A DNA stretch of 49,108 nt, taken from assembly GCA_025465355.1 (NCBI GenBank), contig JAODNN010000074.1, forward strand, positions 1 through 49,108. Reading direction: 5' to 3'. The notes beneath the pieces were generated by a model. It saw only the letters and a program-made list of their open reading frames with translations, did not search any database and had not been told where the DNA came from. The translations under genes and the position numbers were made by a program. The DNA is from Blastococcus sp. (GTDB lineage: Bacteria > Actinomycetota > Actinomycetes > Mycobacteriales > Geodermatophilaceae). Each line of letters starts with the position of its first letter. The first letter of the stretch is position 1. Of this stretch, positions 17,281-29,632 are shown in pieces.

Positions 17281-17759
17281 GTGAGTCCGCAGTCGATCCG
17301 CTCGCCCGTCGCCTGCATCAGGCTCTGCTCCGCCGCGGCGAGACCGTCGCGGCAGCCGAGTCACTGACCGCGGGACTCTTCTGCGCGACCCTCGCGTCGG
17401 TGCCCGGCGCCAGTTCCACGCTGCGCGGCGGGGTCGTCGTCTATGCCACGGACCTGAAGACCGCACTCGCCGACGTCCCTGCGGGTCTGCTGGCCCTGCA
17501 CGGGCCGGTCAGTGCCGAGACCGCTGCCGCGCTGGCCGACGGCGTGCGGGCCCGGTGTTCCGCCGGATGGGGCGTCGGGATCACCGGGGTCGCCGGGCCC
17601 GACCCGGTGGACGGGCACGGCCCCGGGCGGGTGTACGTCGGAGTGGCGGACGGCCGGCACACCGCGGTGACCGAACTGGACCTGCCCGGGGACCGGGCTG
17701 AGGTCCGCGCCGGCGCGGTGGCGGCGGCGATGGAGACGCTGCTCGTCAGGCTCGACTGA
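17277..17759 (+). CDS. cinA: CinA C-terminal-domain nicotinamide-nucleotide amidohydrolase
   Basis: This 160-residue protein has only the CinA C-terminal (PncC-type) domain, which in characterised relatives deamidates nicotinamide mononucleotide for NAD salvage. Family motifs are VAAAESLTAGLFCATLASVPGAS, GGVVVYATDLK, VSAETAAALADGVR and GITGVAGPDP. The N-terminal MoCF-like domain of full-length CinA is absent, which is usual for short PncC-type proteins. GTG 17277 overlaps the pgsA stop, giving a third linked gene after rimO and pgsA. Confidence 0.92.
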   Translation: MSESAVDPLARRLHQALLRRGETVAAAESLTAGLFCATLASVPGASSTLRGGVVVYATDLKTALADVPAGLLALHGPVSAETAAALADGVRARCSAGWGVGITGVAGPDPVDGHGPGRVYVGVADGRHTAVTELDLPGDRAEVRAGAVAAAMETLLVRLD

Positions 17760-17769
17760 CGGGTCGTCG

Positions 17770-17880
17770 GGAAGGCTCGCGCGCGGACGTGCGTTACGCC
17801 ATGAGCGGACGTGCGCAGGTCGGTCAGCCTGGCTGCCGGACGCCGCGTACCGTGAGCGCACGGCGACCGAAAGGTCGCCG
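17770..17880 (+). promoter_or_regulatory. clgR regulatory region: possible ECF promoter, direct repeat, 5' hairpin
   Basis: Three features are visible. GGAA (17770-17773) and CGTT (17792-17795) are 18 nt apart, like a SigE-type ECF promoter. An 11-bp direct repeat GCGGACGTGCG occurs at 17783-17793 and 17805-17815, two helical turns apart. A housekeeping-like TACCGT (17848-17853) is followed by a perfect 8-bp hairpin with a GAAA tetraloop (17861-17880). All assignments are inference from sequence. Confidence 0.4.
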
Positions 17881-17912
17881 CCGCTTCCCCGCTTGCAGGA
17901 CAGGAGACGGCC

Positions 17913-18335
17913 ATGACGCTGCTGCGCACACAGCTCGGCAACACCCTGCGTGGCCACCGGTTGCGTCAGCGCCGGACGCTGCGCGATGTTTCCGGTGTCG
18001 CGCGGGTGAGTCTGGGCTACCTCTCCGAGGTCGAGCGCGGGCAGAAGGAAGCCTCGTCCGAGCTGCTGGCCTCGATCTGCGACGCCCTCGACCTGGAGCT
18101 TGCCGACCTGCTCGCCGAGGTCAGCCTCGAACTCCGTGTTCTTCGGACCGACCGCGAGGGCGCCGTTCGCAGTCTCGCCCCTTCCGGGGCGGAGATCGAC
18201 GAGTCGTCCACCGACGCTCGCGCCTCCGCCCAGCCGGCCGCGGAGCAGCCCGTGGGCGAGCCTGCCCTTGCCCTCGTCGGCGGCGCTCCTGCCCGCTCGG
18301 CTCTCCGCAAGGGCGCGGTCTCGCTCGCGGCCTGA
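17913..18335 (+). CDS. clgR: ClgR-like XRE-family transcriptional regulator
   Basis: This is a 140-residue protein with an N-terminal Cro/CI-type helix-turn-helix ([31 protein letters not shown]) and a low-complexity Ala/Pro tail. The helix-turn-helix and the [14 protein letters not shown] segment match ClgR, the activator of clp protease genes and, in mycobacteria, of the pspA envelope-stress system. A Shine-Dalgarno GGAGA lies before ATG 17913. In mycobacteria clgR is followed directly by pspA; here pspA is about 2.3 kb further on. Confidence 0.88.
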   Translation: MTLLRTQLGNTLRGHRLRQRRTLRDVSGVARVSLGYLSEVERGQKEASSELLASICDALDLELADLLAEVSLELRVLRTDREGAVRSLAPSGAEIDESSTDARASAQPAAEQPVGEPALALVGGAPARSALRKGAVSLAA

Positions 18336-18433
18336 CGCCGCGACACGCAGCCTTCGCCGCCGGCGTCCTTGACTCCCGGCGGGGACGGTGCAAGACAGGA
18401 CTCGTGCTCCCGTCCCAGGCCGGCTTCTCCTCG

Positions 18434-18988
18434 ATGAGGCCTGCGCCGGCGCACGTGCCGGGGGCGCACACCCGCAGCGGGAACGCGATGGGTCGTACCA
18501 GGCTGGGTCTCCTGACCGGAGCCGCCCGGGCGTTCGCCGACCAGGGGCTCCGCGGCAGCACCATGCAGTCGGTCGCCGCGGCCGCAGGCGTCGCCAAGGC
18601 CACGCTCTACAACCACTTCCGGACCAAGGACGACCTCGCCCGGGCGTTGCTCTCGGCTGAGCTCGACCGGCTCACCGCGCTGGCCGCGGGGCTCCCTCGC
18701 GACCAGGCGCTGGCCACGCTCTCCGATGAACTGGGTGCCCACCCGGTGCTCCGCCGGCTCGCCGAGACCGAACCCGAGGTCCTCGCGTCCCTGCTGGCGG
18801 TTCCGCCCGAGCGCTGGTCCGACCTGACCGCCCGGCTCGCCGCGGCCCTCCAGGTGAACCCCGACGGTGCCGAACTTGCGGGCCGGTGGCTCCTGGGCGT
18901 CGTCCTGCAGCCGGGGCGGTCGACCACCCGGCGCCGGCACGCTGCGTACCTGGCCACGATGCTGAGCGACGTGCCTCCCGCCGGCTGA
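18434..18988 (+). CDS. TetR/AcrR-family transcriptional regulator
   Basis: The N-terminal TetR helix-turn-helix is clear (LLTGAARAFADQGLRGSTMQSVAAAAGVAKATLYNHFRTKDDLARALL). It is followed by a short ligand-binding region with PVLRRLAETEPEVLASLL. The start is uncertain between GTG 18404 (preceded by AGGA), ATG 18434 and ATG 18488; all are in frame and the codon use looks coding from 18404 on. The stop lies 5 bp from the convergent GNAT gene. Ligand and targets are unknown. Confidence 0.82.
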   Translation: MRPAPAHVPGAHTRSGNAMGRTRLGLLTGAARAFADQGLRGSTMQSVAAAAGVAKATLYNHFRTKDDLARALLSAELDRLTALAAGLPRDQALATLSDELGAHPVLRRLAETEPEVLASLLAVPPERWSDLTARLAAALQVNPDGAELAGRWLLGVVLQPGRSTTRRRHAAYLATMLSDVPPAG

Positions 18989-18993
18989 GCCCG

Positions 18994-19497
18994 CTAGGGC
19001 AGCGGCAGTGGCCGGGTGATCACCAACCGGTCGGCGCCCGGCCCCGCGTGCCCCGGCGAGAGCACGGTGTGCGCATCGAATCGCGCTGCCAGCGCGTCGG
19101 TGGCGGGGTCGCCCGGGACGGCGACCGCCTGCATCACCCGCGCTCCGACGCCGGAGGCGAGGACGCCGAACCGCTGGACCAGCCGCGCGGCCACCCCCTG
19201 GCCCCGCCAGTCGGGATGCACGGCCAGCGCGTGGACGACGGCCAGGCGGTCGGCGCTGACCACGCCGAGGAGATAGCCGGCGTCCTGCTCGTCAGAGGTC
19301 AGCGCCACCGCGCCGAAGCCGCCGAGCTGATGGAAGAACACCGGGTCGTGCAGCGCGCGGACCGTCTCGTCGTCCAGCGTGGTGCCCGACCAGATCTCTG
19401 CCCGCCGGGCGAGCAGGCGGTCCCGCAGGGTGGTGGCCGCCAGCTCCTCGAAGCCGACCAGCCGGAGGGCGTCCGGCACGCGATGTGCGCGGTTCAC
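18994..19497 (-). CDS. GNAT family N-acetyltransferase
   Basis: This is a single-domain GNAT of about 167 residues. The acetyl-CoA loop is seen in LAVHPDWRGQGVAARLVQRF, preceded by the strand DAGYLLGVVSADRLAVVHAL. GTG 19497 is chosen because it overlaps the stop of the upstream PfkB kinase in GTGA. Reading further upstream gives only an Arg/Pro/Gly-rich out-of-frame translation of the kinase gene. It probably forms an operon with the kinase. Substrate unknown. Confidence 0.85.
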   Translation of the reverse strand: MNRAHRVPDALRLVGFEELAATTLRDRLLARRAEIWSGTTLDDETVRALHDPVFFHQLGGFGAVALTSDEQDAGYLLGVVSADRLAVVHALAVHPDWRGQGVAARLVQRFGVLASGVGARVMQAVAVPGDPATDALAARFDAHTVLSPGHAGPGADRLVITRPLPLP

Positions 19498-20537
19498 AGG
19501 CCCGACCGGGCGGCGTCCAGCTCGGTCCGCGTGGGCGGGTCGGCGCCGATCCGGGTGCAGGTCAGCGCCGCCACCAGGGCGGCGTCGTCCACCAGGCTGG
19601 TCAGCTGCTCGTCGGAGACCTTCTCGAGCGCGGTCCGCGACGCGATCCCGGCCCCCAGCAGGCCGCTGAGCAGAGCAGCCGCGAGCGAGTCGCCGGCGCC
19701 CACGGTGTCGGCGACGGTCACGGGTGGGGGCTGCCGGCGGAGCAGCGCGCGCCCGGGACGGGCGACCCGGAGCGGCTCGCCGCCGTCCGTGAGGATCACC
19801 AGGGCCGGCCCCCGGTCGGCCCACCGTTGCGCGGCCTCGTCCAGTCCCGCTGCACCACTGGTGTCCGGTTCGAGCCAGGCAAGGTCCTCACTGCTCAGCT
19901 TGACGACGTCGGCCAGGTCCACCAGGCGGTCCAGTCGGTCCCGGACGACGGGCGCGGTGTTCCCGAGCGTCTCGCCGACCGGGCCCTCGGCGAGCATCGG
20001 GCGGATGTTGGGGTCGACGCTGATCAGCGTGCCGCCCGCGTGCAGCCGTTCGGCGAGCCGGGCGATGGCTTCTGACCCCGGGGCGGTCCAGCTGGAGATC
20101 GAGCCGATGTGCAGGATCCCGGTGCGCTCCGCGACGATGTCGGCAAGTTCGTCGTCGGTCCACTGCCAGTCGGCAGCACCCAGGACGTGGAAGCCGTACT
20201 CGGCCGAGCCGTCGGCCCGCAGCCCGACGACGGCGAGGCTCACCGGCTCGGCGGCCGCCACGAAGCCGCTCACGTCCACGCGGGAGAGCTCGGCGTGCCG
20301 GCGCAGATTGCCGCCCAGTGGCCCGGTGCCCAACCGCGCCCGCAACTCGACCGGCGCGTCGAGTCGTCCGGCGGCGACCGCGACGTTGAGCGCATTGCCT
20401 CCGGGCCGGGCCACGAACTGCGGCGCCGTCCGCTCCGGCCCGGCGCCGGCCTCCGGGACCGGGAGCAGGTCGACGACCAGCTCCCCGAGAACGGTCAGCA
20501 TCGGCCCGTCACTGGGCGCAGGAACTCCGCTGGTCAC
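19494..20537 (-). CDS. PfkB/ribokinase-family sugar kinase
   Basis: This is a 347-residue carbohydrate kinase, most like fructokinases. The N-terminal PfkB signature region is [16 protein letters not shown] and the C-terminal one is [18 protein letters not shown], which contains the catalytic aspartate and anion hole (GAGD). A sugar-binding lid segment ([11 protein letters not shown]) and the strand [12 protein letters not shown] are also typical. GTG 20537 is supported by TATGGT ending 6 nt upstream; an internal ATG at 20501 is the alternative. It is coupled to a downstream GNAT gene. No sugar transporter lies nearby to indicate the substrate. Confidence 0.88.
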   Translation of the reverse strand: MTSGVPAPSDGPMLTVLGELVVDLLPVPEAGAGPERTAPQFVARPGGNALNVAVAAGRLDAPVELRARLGTGPLGGNLRRHAELSRVDVSGFVAAAEPVSLAVVGLRADGSAEYGFHVLGAADWQWTDDELADIVAERTGILHIGSISSWTAPGSEAIARLAERLHAGGTLISVDPNIRPMLAEGPVGETLGNTAPVVRDRLDRLVDLADVVKLSSEDLAWLEPDTSGAAGLDEAAQRWADRGPALVILTDGGEPLRVARPGRALLRRQPPPVTVADTVGAGDSLAAALLSGLLGAGIASRTALEKVSDEQLTSLVDDAALVAALTCTRIGADPPTRTELDAARSGL

Positions 20538-20543
20538 GGGCGG

Positions 20544-20549
20544 ACCATA
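20544..20549 (-). promoter_or_regulatory. -10 element of PfkB kinase gene (leaderless type)
   Basis: TATGGT on the minus strand ends 6 nt before GTG 20537, and no ribosome binding site is visible. Confidence 0.6.
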
Positions 20550-20660
20550 ACGGTGTGGGGTGATCCGACCGCCCTTGTTCGCGCCCGAGCCCGATCACCT
20601 GGGACGATGGACAGCGACGAGCATCGCCGGGCCGGCAGCTGCGCCGGAGCAGGAGGACCC

Positions 20661-21503
20661 ATGCCCAACCCGATCGTGAAGCTGTGGAAGTACCTCACCG
20701 CGTCCGCGAACTCCCAGATCGACAAGCGAGCCGATCCCAAGATCCAGATTGCGCAGGCGATCGAGGCCGAGCAGCAGCGGCACCAGGCGCTGGCCAACCA
20801 GGCCGCCGCCGTCCTCGGCAACCAGCGGCAGCTGGAGATGCGGCTCAACCGGACCCTCGGCGAGGTGGAGAAGCTGCAGGCTTCCGCGCGGCAGGCGCTC
20901 GTGCTCGCCGACAAGACCCGCGCGAGCGGCGACGCGGCGAAGGCGGCCGAGTACGAGAGCGCCGCCCAGGCGTTCGCGACCCAGCTGGTCGCCGCCGAGC
21001 AGTCGATGGAGGACCTCAAGCGCAGCCATGACGAGGCGCTGCAGGCCGCCGAGCAGGCACGGGGTGCGGTCGAGCAGAGCCGGATGCGGCTGCAGACCAC
21101 CCTGGCCGAGCGCACCAAGCTGATGAGCCAGCTGGAGCAGGCGAAGATGCAGGAGAAGGTCGCCGACTCGCTGCGGCAGGTGAACGAACTGTCGGCACCG
21201 GGCAACACGCCCACTCTCTCCGAGGTCCGCGACAAGATCGAGGCGCGCTACGCGACCGCGCTGGGTCAGGCGGAGCTGGCCCAGACCTCGGTAGAGGGCC
21301 GGATGCTCGAGGTGCAGAAGGCGACGCTGGACGTCGCAGGCGCCACGCGACTCGACCAGATCCGTGCGTCGATGGGCGGCGGTCCGGACGCCATCGAGGG
21401 CACGTCGGCGGCCCCGGCAATCGAGCAGGGCGCACCGCAGGTCCAGCAGCCGGTCACGGAACAGCGCGAGGCCCAGCCGGCCGAGCGCCCCGATCCGGCC
21501 TGA
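20661..21503 (+). CDS. pspA: PspA/IM30-family phage-shock protein A
   Basis: This is a 280-residue membrane-remodelling protein of the ESCRT-III-like PspA/Vipp1 family (the 35-kDa antigen family in mycobacteria). The N-terminal amphipathic helix and [16 protein letters not shown] segment bind membrane. Long coiled-coil helices follow (~residues 25-215, heptads rich in Ala, Glu, Gln and Lys). The C-terminal tail is Pro/Gln/Glu-rich and disordered. A strong Shine-Dalgarno AGGAGG (20651-20656) precedes ATG 20661, in contrast with the many leaderless neighbours. Control by ClgR is expected from mycobacteria but is not shown here. Confidence 0.94.
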   Translation: MPNPIVKLWKYLTASANSQIDKRADPKIQIAQAIEAEQQRHQALANQAAAVLGNQRQLEMRLNRTLGEVEKLQASARQALVLADKTRASGDAAKAAEYESAAQAFATQLVAAEQSMEDLKRSHDEALQAAEQARGAVEQSRMRLQTTLAERTKLMSQLEQAKMQEKVADSLRQVNELSAPGNTPTLSEVRDKIEARYATALGQAELAQTSVEGRMLEVQKATLDVAGATRLDQIRASMGGGPDAIEGTSAAPAIEQGAPQVQQPVTEQREAQPAERPDPA

Positions 21504-21541
21504 GTTCCGGGCCCCGGGTCAGGACCGCGGGACCGAGCCAC

Positions 21542-21572
21542 CCCCCGCCGAGTTGCTCCGGCTCGGCGGGGG
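21542..21572. terminator. Bidirectional terminator between pspA and nei2
   Basis: An 11-bp perfect stem (CCCCCGCCGAG with CTCGGCGGGGG) and 9-nt loop lie between two convergent genes. Confidence 0.75.
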
Positions 21573-21604
21573 AGGCCGGCCCCCGAATGCGGCGGGGGAC
21601 GCCG

Positions 21605-22492
21605 CTAGACCTTCCGGGTGGCCGCCCGTAGGGGACGCGGGCCGCCGGTTGTCAGCGGGCGCGGATGTCCGGATTCCCCGGTGCGGGCCGTCGGGTCGAT
21701 CGGAGAGCGGGCTGCCTGGCAGGTCGGACACCACCAGGTCACCCGCTCCTGAGTTGCGGGCCCCTGCTCGCCGAGCAGGATCGCCGCTCCGCAACGCCGG
21801 CACGGCTTGCCCTGGCGGCCGAACACCCAGTGGTCCCGCCCCCGCCTCCGGTCGCCGGTGGTGTTCTGCTCGGGGTGCTGCAGGTTGGCCCGCATGAGGG
21901 TGCGGGCGCGATCGACCAGCCCCGTCAGATCGGGGACGTCGGCCACCCGAGCCCAGGGATGGAGGCCGAGCAGGAACAGCGACTCGACCTTGTAGAGATT
22001 GCCGATGCCGGCCAGGTTGCGCTGGTCGAGGAGGGCGACGCCGATCTGCTCCTCGGGGGAGGCACGCAGCCGGCGCACTGCCTCGTCGAGATCCCAGTCG
22101 GGCCCCAGGATGTCGGGTCCCAGGTGGCCGACGAGCCGCTCCTCCTCGGCGGTCGGCACCAGGTCGATGTCGTGCAGCAGGTAACCCACGCACTCCCACT
22201 CGTCGGTGGTGAGGAGGACGCGAATCTCGTAGGCCGGGCCGCCCTTCCAGGTCGTCCCGGGGCGGTAGATGTGCCAGCTGCCGTCCATGCGGAAATGCGT
22301 GCGCAGCGTCCGGCCGTCGTCCAGTCGGATCAGCAGGTGCTTGCCGCGCGGAAGGACCTCACGGACGGTGACACCCTCGAGGTCGACGGTGGCCAGCTGG
22401 GGGATCCGGAACTCGCCGCGACGCAGCGTCGCGCCGGCCAGCGCCGTCTGCATGCGCTTCGCGGCCAGCCATACGGTGTCTCCCTCGGGCAC
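21605..22492 (-). CDS. nei2: Fpg/Nei-family DNA glycosylase (Nei2-like endonuclease VIII)
   Basis: This 295-residue base-excision repair glycosylase/AP lyase removes oxidised pyrimidines. After removal of Met the catalytic proline and glutamate are exposed in PEGDTVWLAAK. The conserved lysine is in LPRGKHLLI. The helix-two-turn-helix is LDQRNLAGIGNLYKVESLF, and a C-terminal zinc finger has two C-x2-C pairs (CRRCG and CPTCQ). The PEGDTVW opening and length match mycobacterial Nei2. GTG 22492 is fixed by the PEGD start. A GACACT hexamer ends 6 nt upstream. In M. tuberculosis nei2 also neighbours lhr, as here. Confidence 0.93.
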   Translation of the reverse strand: MPEGDTVWLAAKRMQTALAGATLRRGEFRIPQLATVDLEGVTVREVLPRGKHLLIRLDDGRTLRTHFRMDGSWHIYRPGTTWKGGPAYEIRVLLTTDEWECVGYLLHDIDLVPTAEEERLVGHLGPDILGPDWDLDEAVRRLRASPEEQIGVALLDQRNLAGIGNLYKVESLFLLGLHPWARVADVPDLTGLVDRARTLMRANLQHPEQNTTGDRRRGRDHWVFGRQGKPCRRCGAAILLGEQGPATQERVTWWCPTCQAARSPIDPTARTGESGHPRPLTTGGPRPLRAATRKV

Positions 22493-22498
22493 GTCTCC

Positions 22499-22504
22499 AG
22501 TGTC
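22499..22504 (-). promoter_or_regulatory. -10-like element of nei2
   Basis: GACACT on the minus strand ends 6 nt before GTG 22492. The same hexamer precedes lhr, the DUF349 gene and the gene at 33419. The intervening GGAGA could instead serve as a Shine-Dalgarno sequence. Confidence 0.4.
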
Positions 22505-22590
22505 CCTTGCTCCCGTGGCGCTCTGCCCCGCTGGTGTGAGACCTCTGACAACCGGGATGAGACGCGGGCCGGTCCGCGCTCTGTGTCTCC

Positions 22591-23175
22591 GTGAGCGTCC
22601 CCCTGCGACTGCGTGCCCGCCTCGGAGCCGACGCACCGGCTGTCAACCCCGAGCCCGTCACGGTGACGGTCGCCCGCGTGGTGCGGCCCGACCAGCGGGC
22701 GGCCTTCGAGCGCTGGGCCGAGGACCTGCTGGCGCTCGCCGCGGCCTTCCCGGGGAATCTGGGCACCTCGCTCCTGCACCCGGGCCCGGACAGCTCCGAG
22801 TACCACCTGGTGTACCGCTTCATCGACGACGAGTCGCTCGCCGCGTGGGAGCGGTCGCCGGAGCGCCGGACCGCGCTCGCGCGGGCCGAGACGATGGTGG
22901 ACGACGTGCGGTACGCCCGCGTCGCCGGCCTCGAGAGCTTCTTCACCCGCCTGCCGGAGGCCGGCCCCCGGTGGCGGCTGACCGTGCTCACGATCGTGGC
23001 GGTCTTGGCCATCACCTCTGTGCTGCAGCAGTTCGTCATGCCGCACCTGATGTCGTGGCCGCTGGAGGCTCGGCTGCTGCTGTCGGCGTGTGTGGTGGTG
23101 GTCCTGCTCGGGAACGTCGTGATGCCGGTGCTGACCCGCCTCTTCGCCCGCTGGTTGCGCCCTTCCCGGAACTGA
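22591..23175 (+). CDS. ABM-domain protein with C-terminal membrane segments
   Basis: This is a 194-residue protein. Residues ~22-110 look like an antibiotic-biosynthesis-monooxygenase (ABM, ferredoxin-like) domain: VTVTVARVVRPDQRAAFERWAEDLL, FPGNLGTSLLHP and SSEYHLVYRFIDDESLAAWERS. The C-terminus holds two hydrophobic helices (LTVLTIVAVLAITSVLQQF and LLLSACVVVVLLGNVVMPVL) and ends in a short basic tail. The ABM domain is often a small heme- or quinol-active enzyme or just a dimer module; no activity can be assigned. It is divergent from nei2 and convergent with lhr, so it splits this repair gene pair. GTG 22591 is the only plausible start. Confidence 0.8.
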   Translation: MSVPLRLRARLGADAPAVNPEPVTVTVARVVRPDQRAAFERWAEDLLALAAAFPGNLGTSLLHPGPDSSEYHLVYRFIDDESLAAWERSPERRTALARAETMVDDVRYARVAGLESFFTRLPEAGPRWRLTVLTIVAVLAITSVLQQFVMPHLMSWPLEARLLLSACVVVVLLGNVVMPVLTRLFARWLRPSRN

Positions 23176-23233
23176 GCACGCCCACGCCGGTCAGCGGGGG
23201 GCTCCCTCGAGGCGGGTGACCGTGAGGGTTCGG

Positions 23234-27820
<4,587 letters not shown>

Positions 27821-27827
27821 GTTCTCC

Positions 27828-27833
27828 AGTGTC
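27828..27833 (-). promoter_or_regulatory. -10-like element of lhr
   Basis: GACACT ends 7 nt before GTG 27820 on the minus strand. The sequence from GACACT to the start is almost identical to that of nei2 (GACACTGGAGAAC against GACACTGGAGAC). Confidence 0.4.
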
Positions 27834-27921
27834 CACGCGGGTACGACAGTTCCGCTGTCGACCGTGAACGAGGTCTCGTCCTGCCGGTCTGCCGTCGGGC
27901 CGTTCGGGCACACTGAGTGGC

Positions 27922-29067
27922 ATGCGCCACTCCCTGTACGAGGCCGAACACGACGAGTTCCGCGACATGGTCCGCGGCTGGGCCGAGACGACCGTCGCGC
28001 CCTTCCATGCGCAGTGGGAGAAGGACGGCATCGTGCCGCGCGAGGTCTGGCTCTCCGGCGGCAGGCAGGGGCTGCTGGGCATGGACATGGACGAGCAGTT
28101 CGGTGGCGGCGGGGTCCGCGACTTCCGGTACAACGCCGTCGTCGACGAGGAGATGACGCGGATCGGCGCGAGCGGCGTCGGGTTCGGGCTGCACAACGAC
28201 GTCGTCGGCCCGTACCTGCGTGACCTCGCCACGGAGGAACAGAAGCGGCGCTGGCTGCCCGGGTTCTGCGCCGGGGAGCTGATCACCGCCATCGCCATGA
28301 CCGAGCCCGGGACCGGGAGCGACCTCCAGGGGATTCAGACCACCGCCCGCAAGGACGGCGACGGCTGGGTGCTGAACGGCTCGAAGACCTTCATCACCAA
28401 CGGCATCAACTCCGATCTGGTCATCGTGGTTGCCCGGACCGATCCGGACGCCCCCGGCTCGAAGGGGATCAGCCTGCTCGTCGTCGAGCGGGACATGCCC
28501 GGCTTCTCCCGCGGCCGCAATCTGGAGAAGGTCGGCCTCAAGGCCCAGGACACCGCCGAGCTGTTCTTCGACGACGTGCGCGTCCCGGCCGAGAACCTGC
28601 TCGGCACCGAGAACCGCGGCTTCTTCCACCTGATGGAGAACCTGCCGCAGGAGCGGCTCTCGATCGCCGTCGGTGCGGTCGCGGCGGCCGAACGCGTGCT
28701 GGCCATCACCCGCGAATACGTGACGAGCCGGACGGCGTTCGGCAGGCCCGTCGCCTCGTTCCAGAACACCCGGTTCGTCCTCGCCGAGCTGCACACCGAG
28801 ACGACGATCGCCCGGACGTTCGTCGACGAGTGCGTGCGCCAGCTGAACACCGGTGAGCTCACCGCCGTCGATGCCTCGATGGCCAAGTACTGGACGAGCG
28901 AGCTGCAGAACAAGGTCGCCGACCGTTGTCTCCAGCTGCACGGCGGCTACGGCTACATGGACGAATACCCGGTCTCGAAGGCCTGGCGCGACTCCCGCGT
29001 CCAGTCGATCTACGGCGGCACCAACGAGATCATGAGGGAGATCATCGGCCGGTCGATGGGGCTGTGA
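27922..29067 (+). CDS. Acyl-CoA dehydrogenase (long-chain type)
   Basis: This is a 381-residue FAD flavoenzyme of fatty acyl-CoA beta-oxidation. The flavin signature is ITAIAMTEPGTGSDLQGI, with the adenine-binding helix CLQLHGGYGYMDEYP near the end. The C-terminal IYGGTNEIMREI has glycine where short and medium chain enzymes carry the catalytic glutamate. That pattern, and the helix with NLPQERLSIAVGAVAAAER, match long-chain acyl-CoA or isovaleryl-type enzymes whose base lies elsewhere. This last point is inference. It is unrelated to its DNA-repair neighbours and divergent from lhr. Confidence 0.92.
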   Translation: MRHSLYEAEHDEFRDMVRGWAETTVAPFHAQWEKDGIVPREVWLSGGRQGLLGMDMDEQFGGGGVRDFRYNAVVDEEMTRIGASGVGFGLHNDVVGPYLRDLATEEQKRRWLPGFCAGELITAIAMTEPGTGSDLQGIQTTARKDGDGWVLNGSKTFITNGINSDLVIVVARTDPDAPGSKGISLLVVERDMPGFSRGRNLEKVGLKAQDTAELFFDDVRVPAENLLGTENRGFFHLMENLPQERLSIAVGAVAAAERVLAITREYVTSRTAFGRPVASFQNTRFVLAELHTETTIARTFVDECVRQLNTGELTAVDASMAKYWTSELQNKVADRCLQLHGGYGYMDEYPVSKAWRDSRVQSIYGGTNEIMREIIGRSMGL

Positions 29068-29155
29068 GCACGGCGGCTACGGCCGATCCTGCGACGGCTG
29101 CGGCCGACCCTGCGCCGGGCCGGCACCGCCGGCGTCCTCGGCGGAGGCGTCGCGC

Positions 29156-29266
29156 TCAGCGGCCGCGGTAGTTCCTGATCAGCAGGACGATCGACACCAG
29201 CAGCGTGCAGGCGATGGCGATCTGCAGGACGGTGTCCCATCCCGCCGAGCCGGTGCCGGGAATCAT
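29156..29266 (-). CDS. 36-residue single-span membrane protein
   Basis: A short gene begins ATG-ATT-CCC and encodes 36 residues. A Gly-rich start (IPGTGSAGWD) is followed by a hydrophobic span (VLQIAIACTLLVSIVLLI) and a basic end (RNYRGR), so an N-out, C-in single helix is likely. The case for a real gene is the TAGGCT hexamer ending exactly 6 nt before the ATG, as at many certain genes here, plus the classic membrane-microprotein composition. It is divergent from the DUF3046-recA genes. Function unknown. Confidence 0.6.
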   Translation of the reverse strand: MIPGTGSAGWDTVLQIAIACTLLVSIVLLIRNYRGR

Positions 29267-29272
29267 GGTCCG

Positions 29273-29278
29273 AGCCTA
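29273..29278 (-). promoter_or_regulatory. -10 element of the 36-residue membrane protein gene
   Basis: TAGGCT on the minus strand ends 6 nt before ATG 29266. Confidence 0.5.
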
Positions 29279-29312
29279 GGTCGTGGCGACCCCCGCGTTC
29301 CGGCGCGCAGGT

Positions 29313-29318
29313 TAGCGT
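29313..29318 (+). promoter_or_regulatory. -10 element of DUF3046 gene (leaderless type)
   Basis: TAGCGT ends 6 nt before GTG 29325. It is divergent from TAGGCT of the small membrane protein gene 35 bp away. Confidence 0.6.
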
Positions 29319-29324
29319 CGGGGA

Positions 29325-29519
29325 GTGCGCCTGCAGGAATTCTGGTCCCGGCTCGACGATCAGTTCGGTTCGATGCGTGCTCAGAGCGTGGCCCGCGACC
29401 ACGTGTTCGCCGCGCTCGGCGGCCGCACGGCCGTCGACGCGCTCGACTCCGGGATCGCGGTGCGGAAGGTCTGGCTGGCCATCTGCGAGGAGTACGAGGT
29501 GCCGCCGAAGGAGCGCTGA
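29325..29519 (+). CDS. DUF3046 family protein
   Basis: This 64-residue protein opens MRLQEFWSRLDDQFGS and contains HVFAALGGRTAVDALDSG and VRKVWLAICEEYEVP, which match the DUF3046 family found just before recA in most actinobacteria (Rv2738c in M. tuberculosis). No function is known. It is small, mostly helical and slightly acidic, without a signal or membrane segment. The GTG start is set by the -10 element 6 nt upstream. The recA regulatory region follows directly, so read-through into recA is possible. Confidence 0.9.
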   Translation: MRLQEFWSRLDDQFGSMRAQSVARDHVFAALGGRTAVDALDSGIAVRKVWLAICEEYEVPPKER

Positions 29520-29558
29520 CCGCGGGCGCCCACAAGTGCCCGCGTGTCGGCCTGGCAA

Positions 29559-29582
29559 TCGAACACCTGTTCGTTCTACAGT
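29559..29582 (+). promoter_or_regulatory. LexA (SOS) box and downstream -10 of recA promoter A
   Basis: TCGAAC-ACCT-GTTCGT at 29559-29574 matches the actinobacterial SOS box TCGAAC-N4-GTTCGA with one mismatch. TACAGT (29577-29582) follows after 2 nt, so bound LexA would block RNA polymerase. Confidence 0.85.
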
Positions 29583-29632
29583 TGCGTCCACAGGCCGGCT
29601 GGCTTTCCACAACTCCGCCCGATCGGCCAGAA

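Noticed and set aside
22541-22575. TTGTCAGAG (minus strand) upstream of nei2 as a RecA-NDp promoter
   Set aside because: The first element matches 7 of 9, but no TANNNT-like -10 follows at 8 nt, and the start-proximal GACACT is better placed.
27841-27860. CTGTCGTAC (minus strand) before lhr as a RecA-NDp promoter
   Set aside because: The spacer to GACACT is 7 nt instead of 8 and the element has mismatches; too weak to claim.
29068-29130. Near-duplicated GGCT-CGGCCGA-CCTGCG segments after the acyl-CoA dehydrogenase
   Set aside because: Two imperfect copies of about 20 bp fit simple GC-rich drift and give no stable fold or site.
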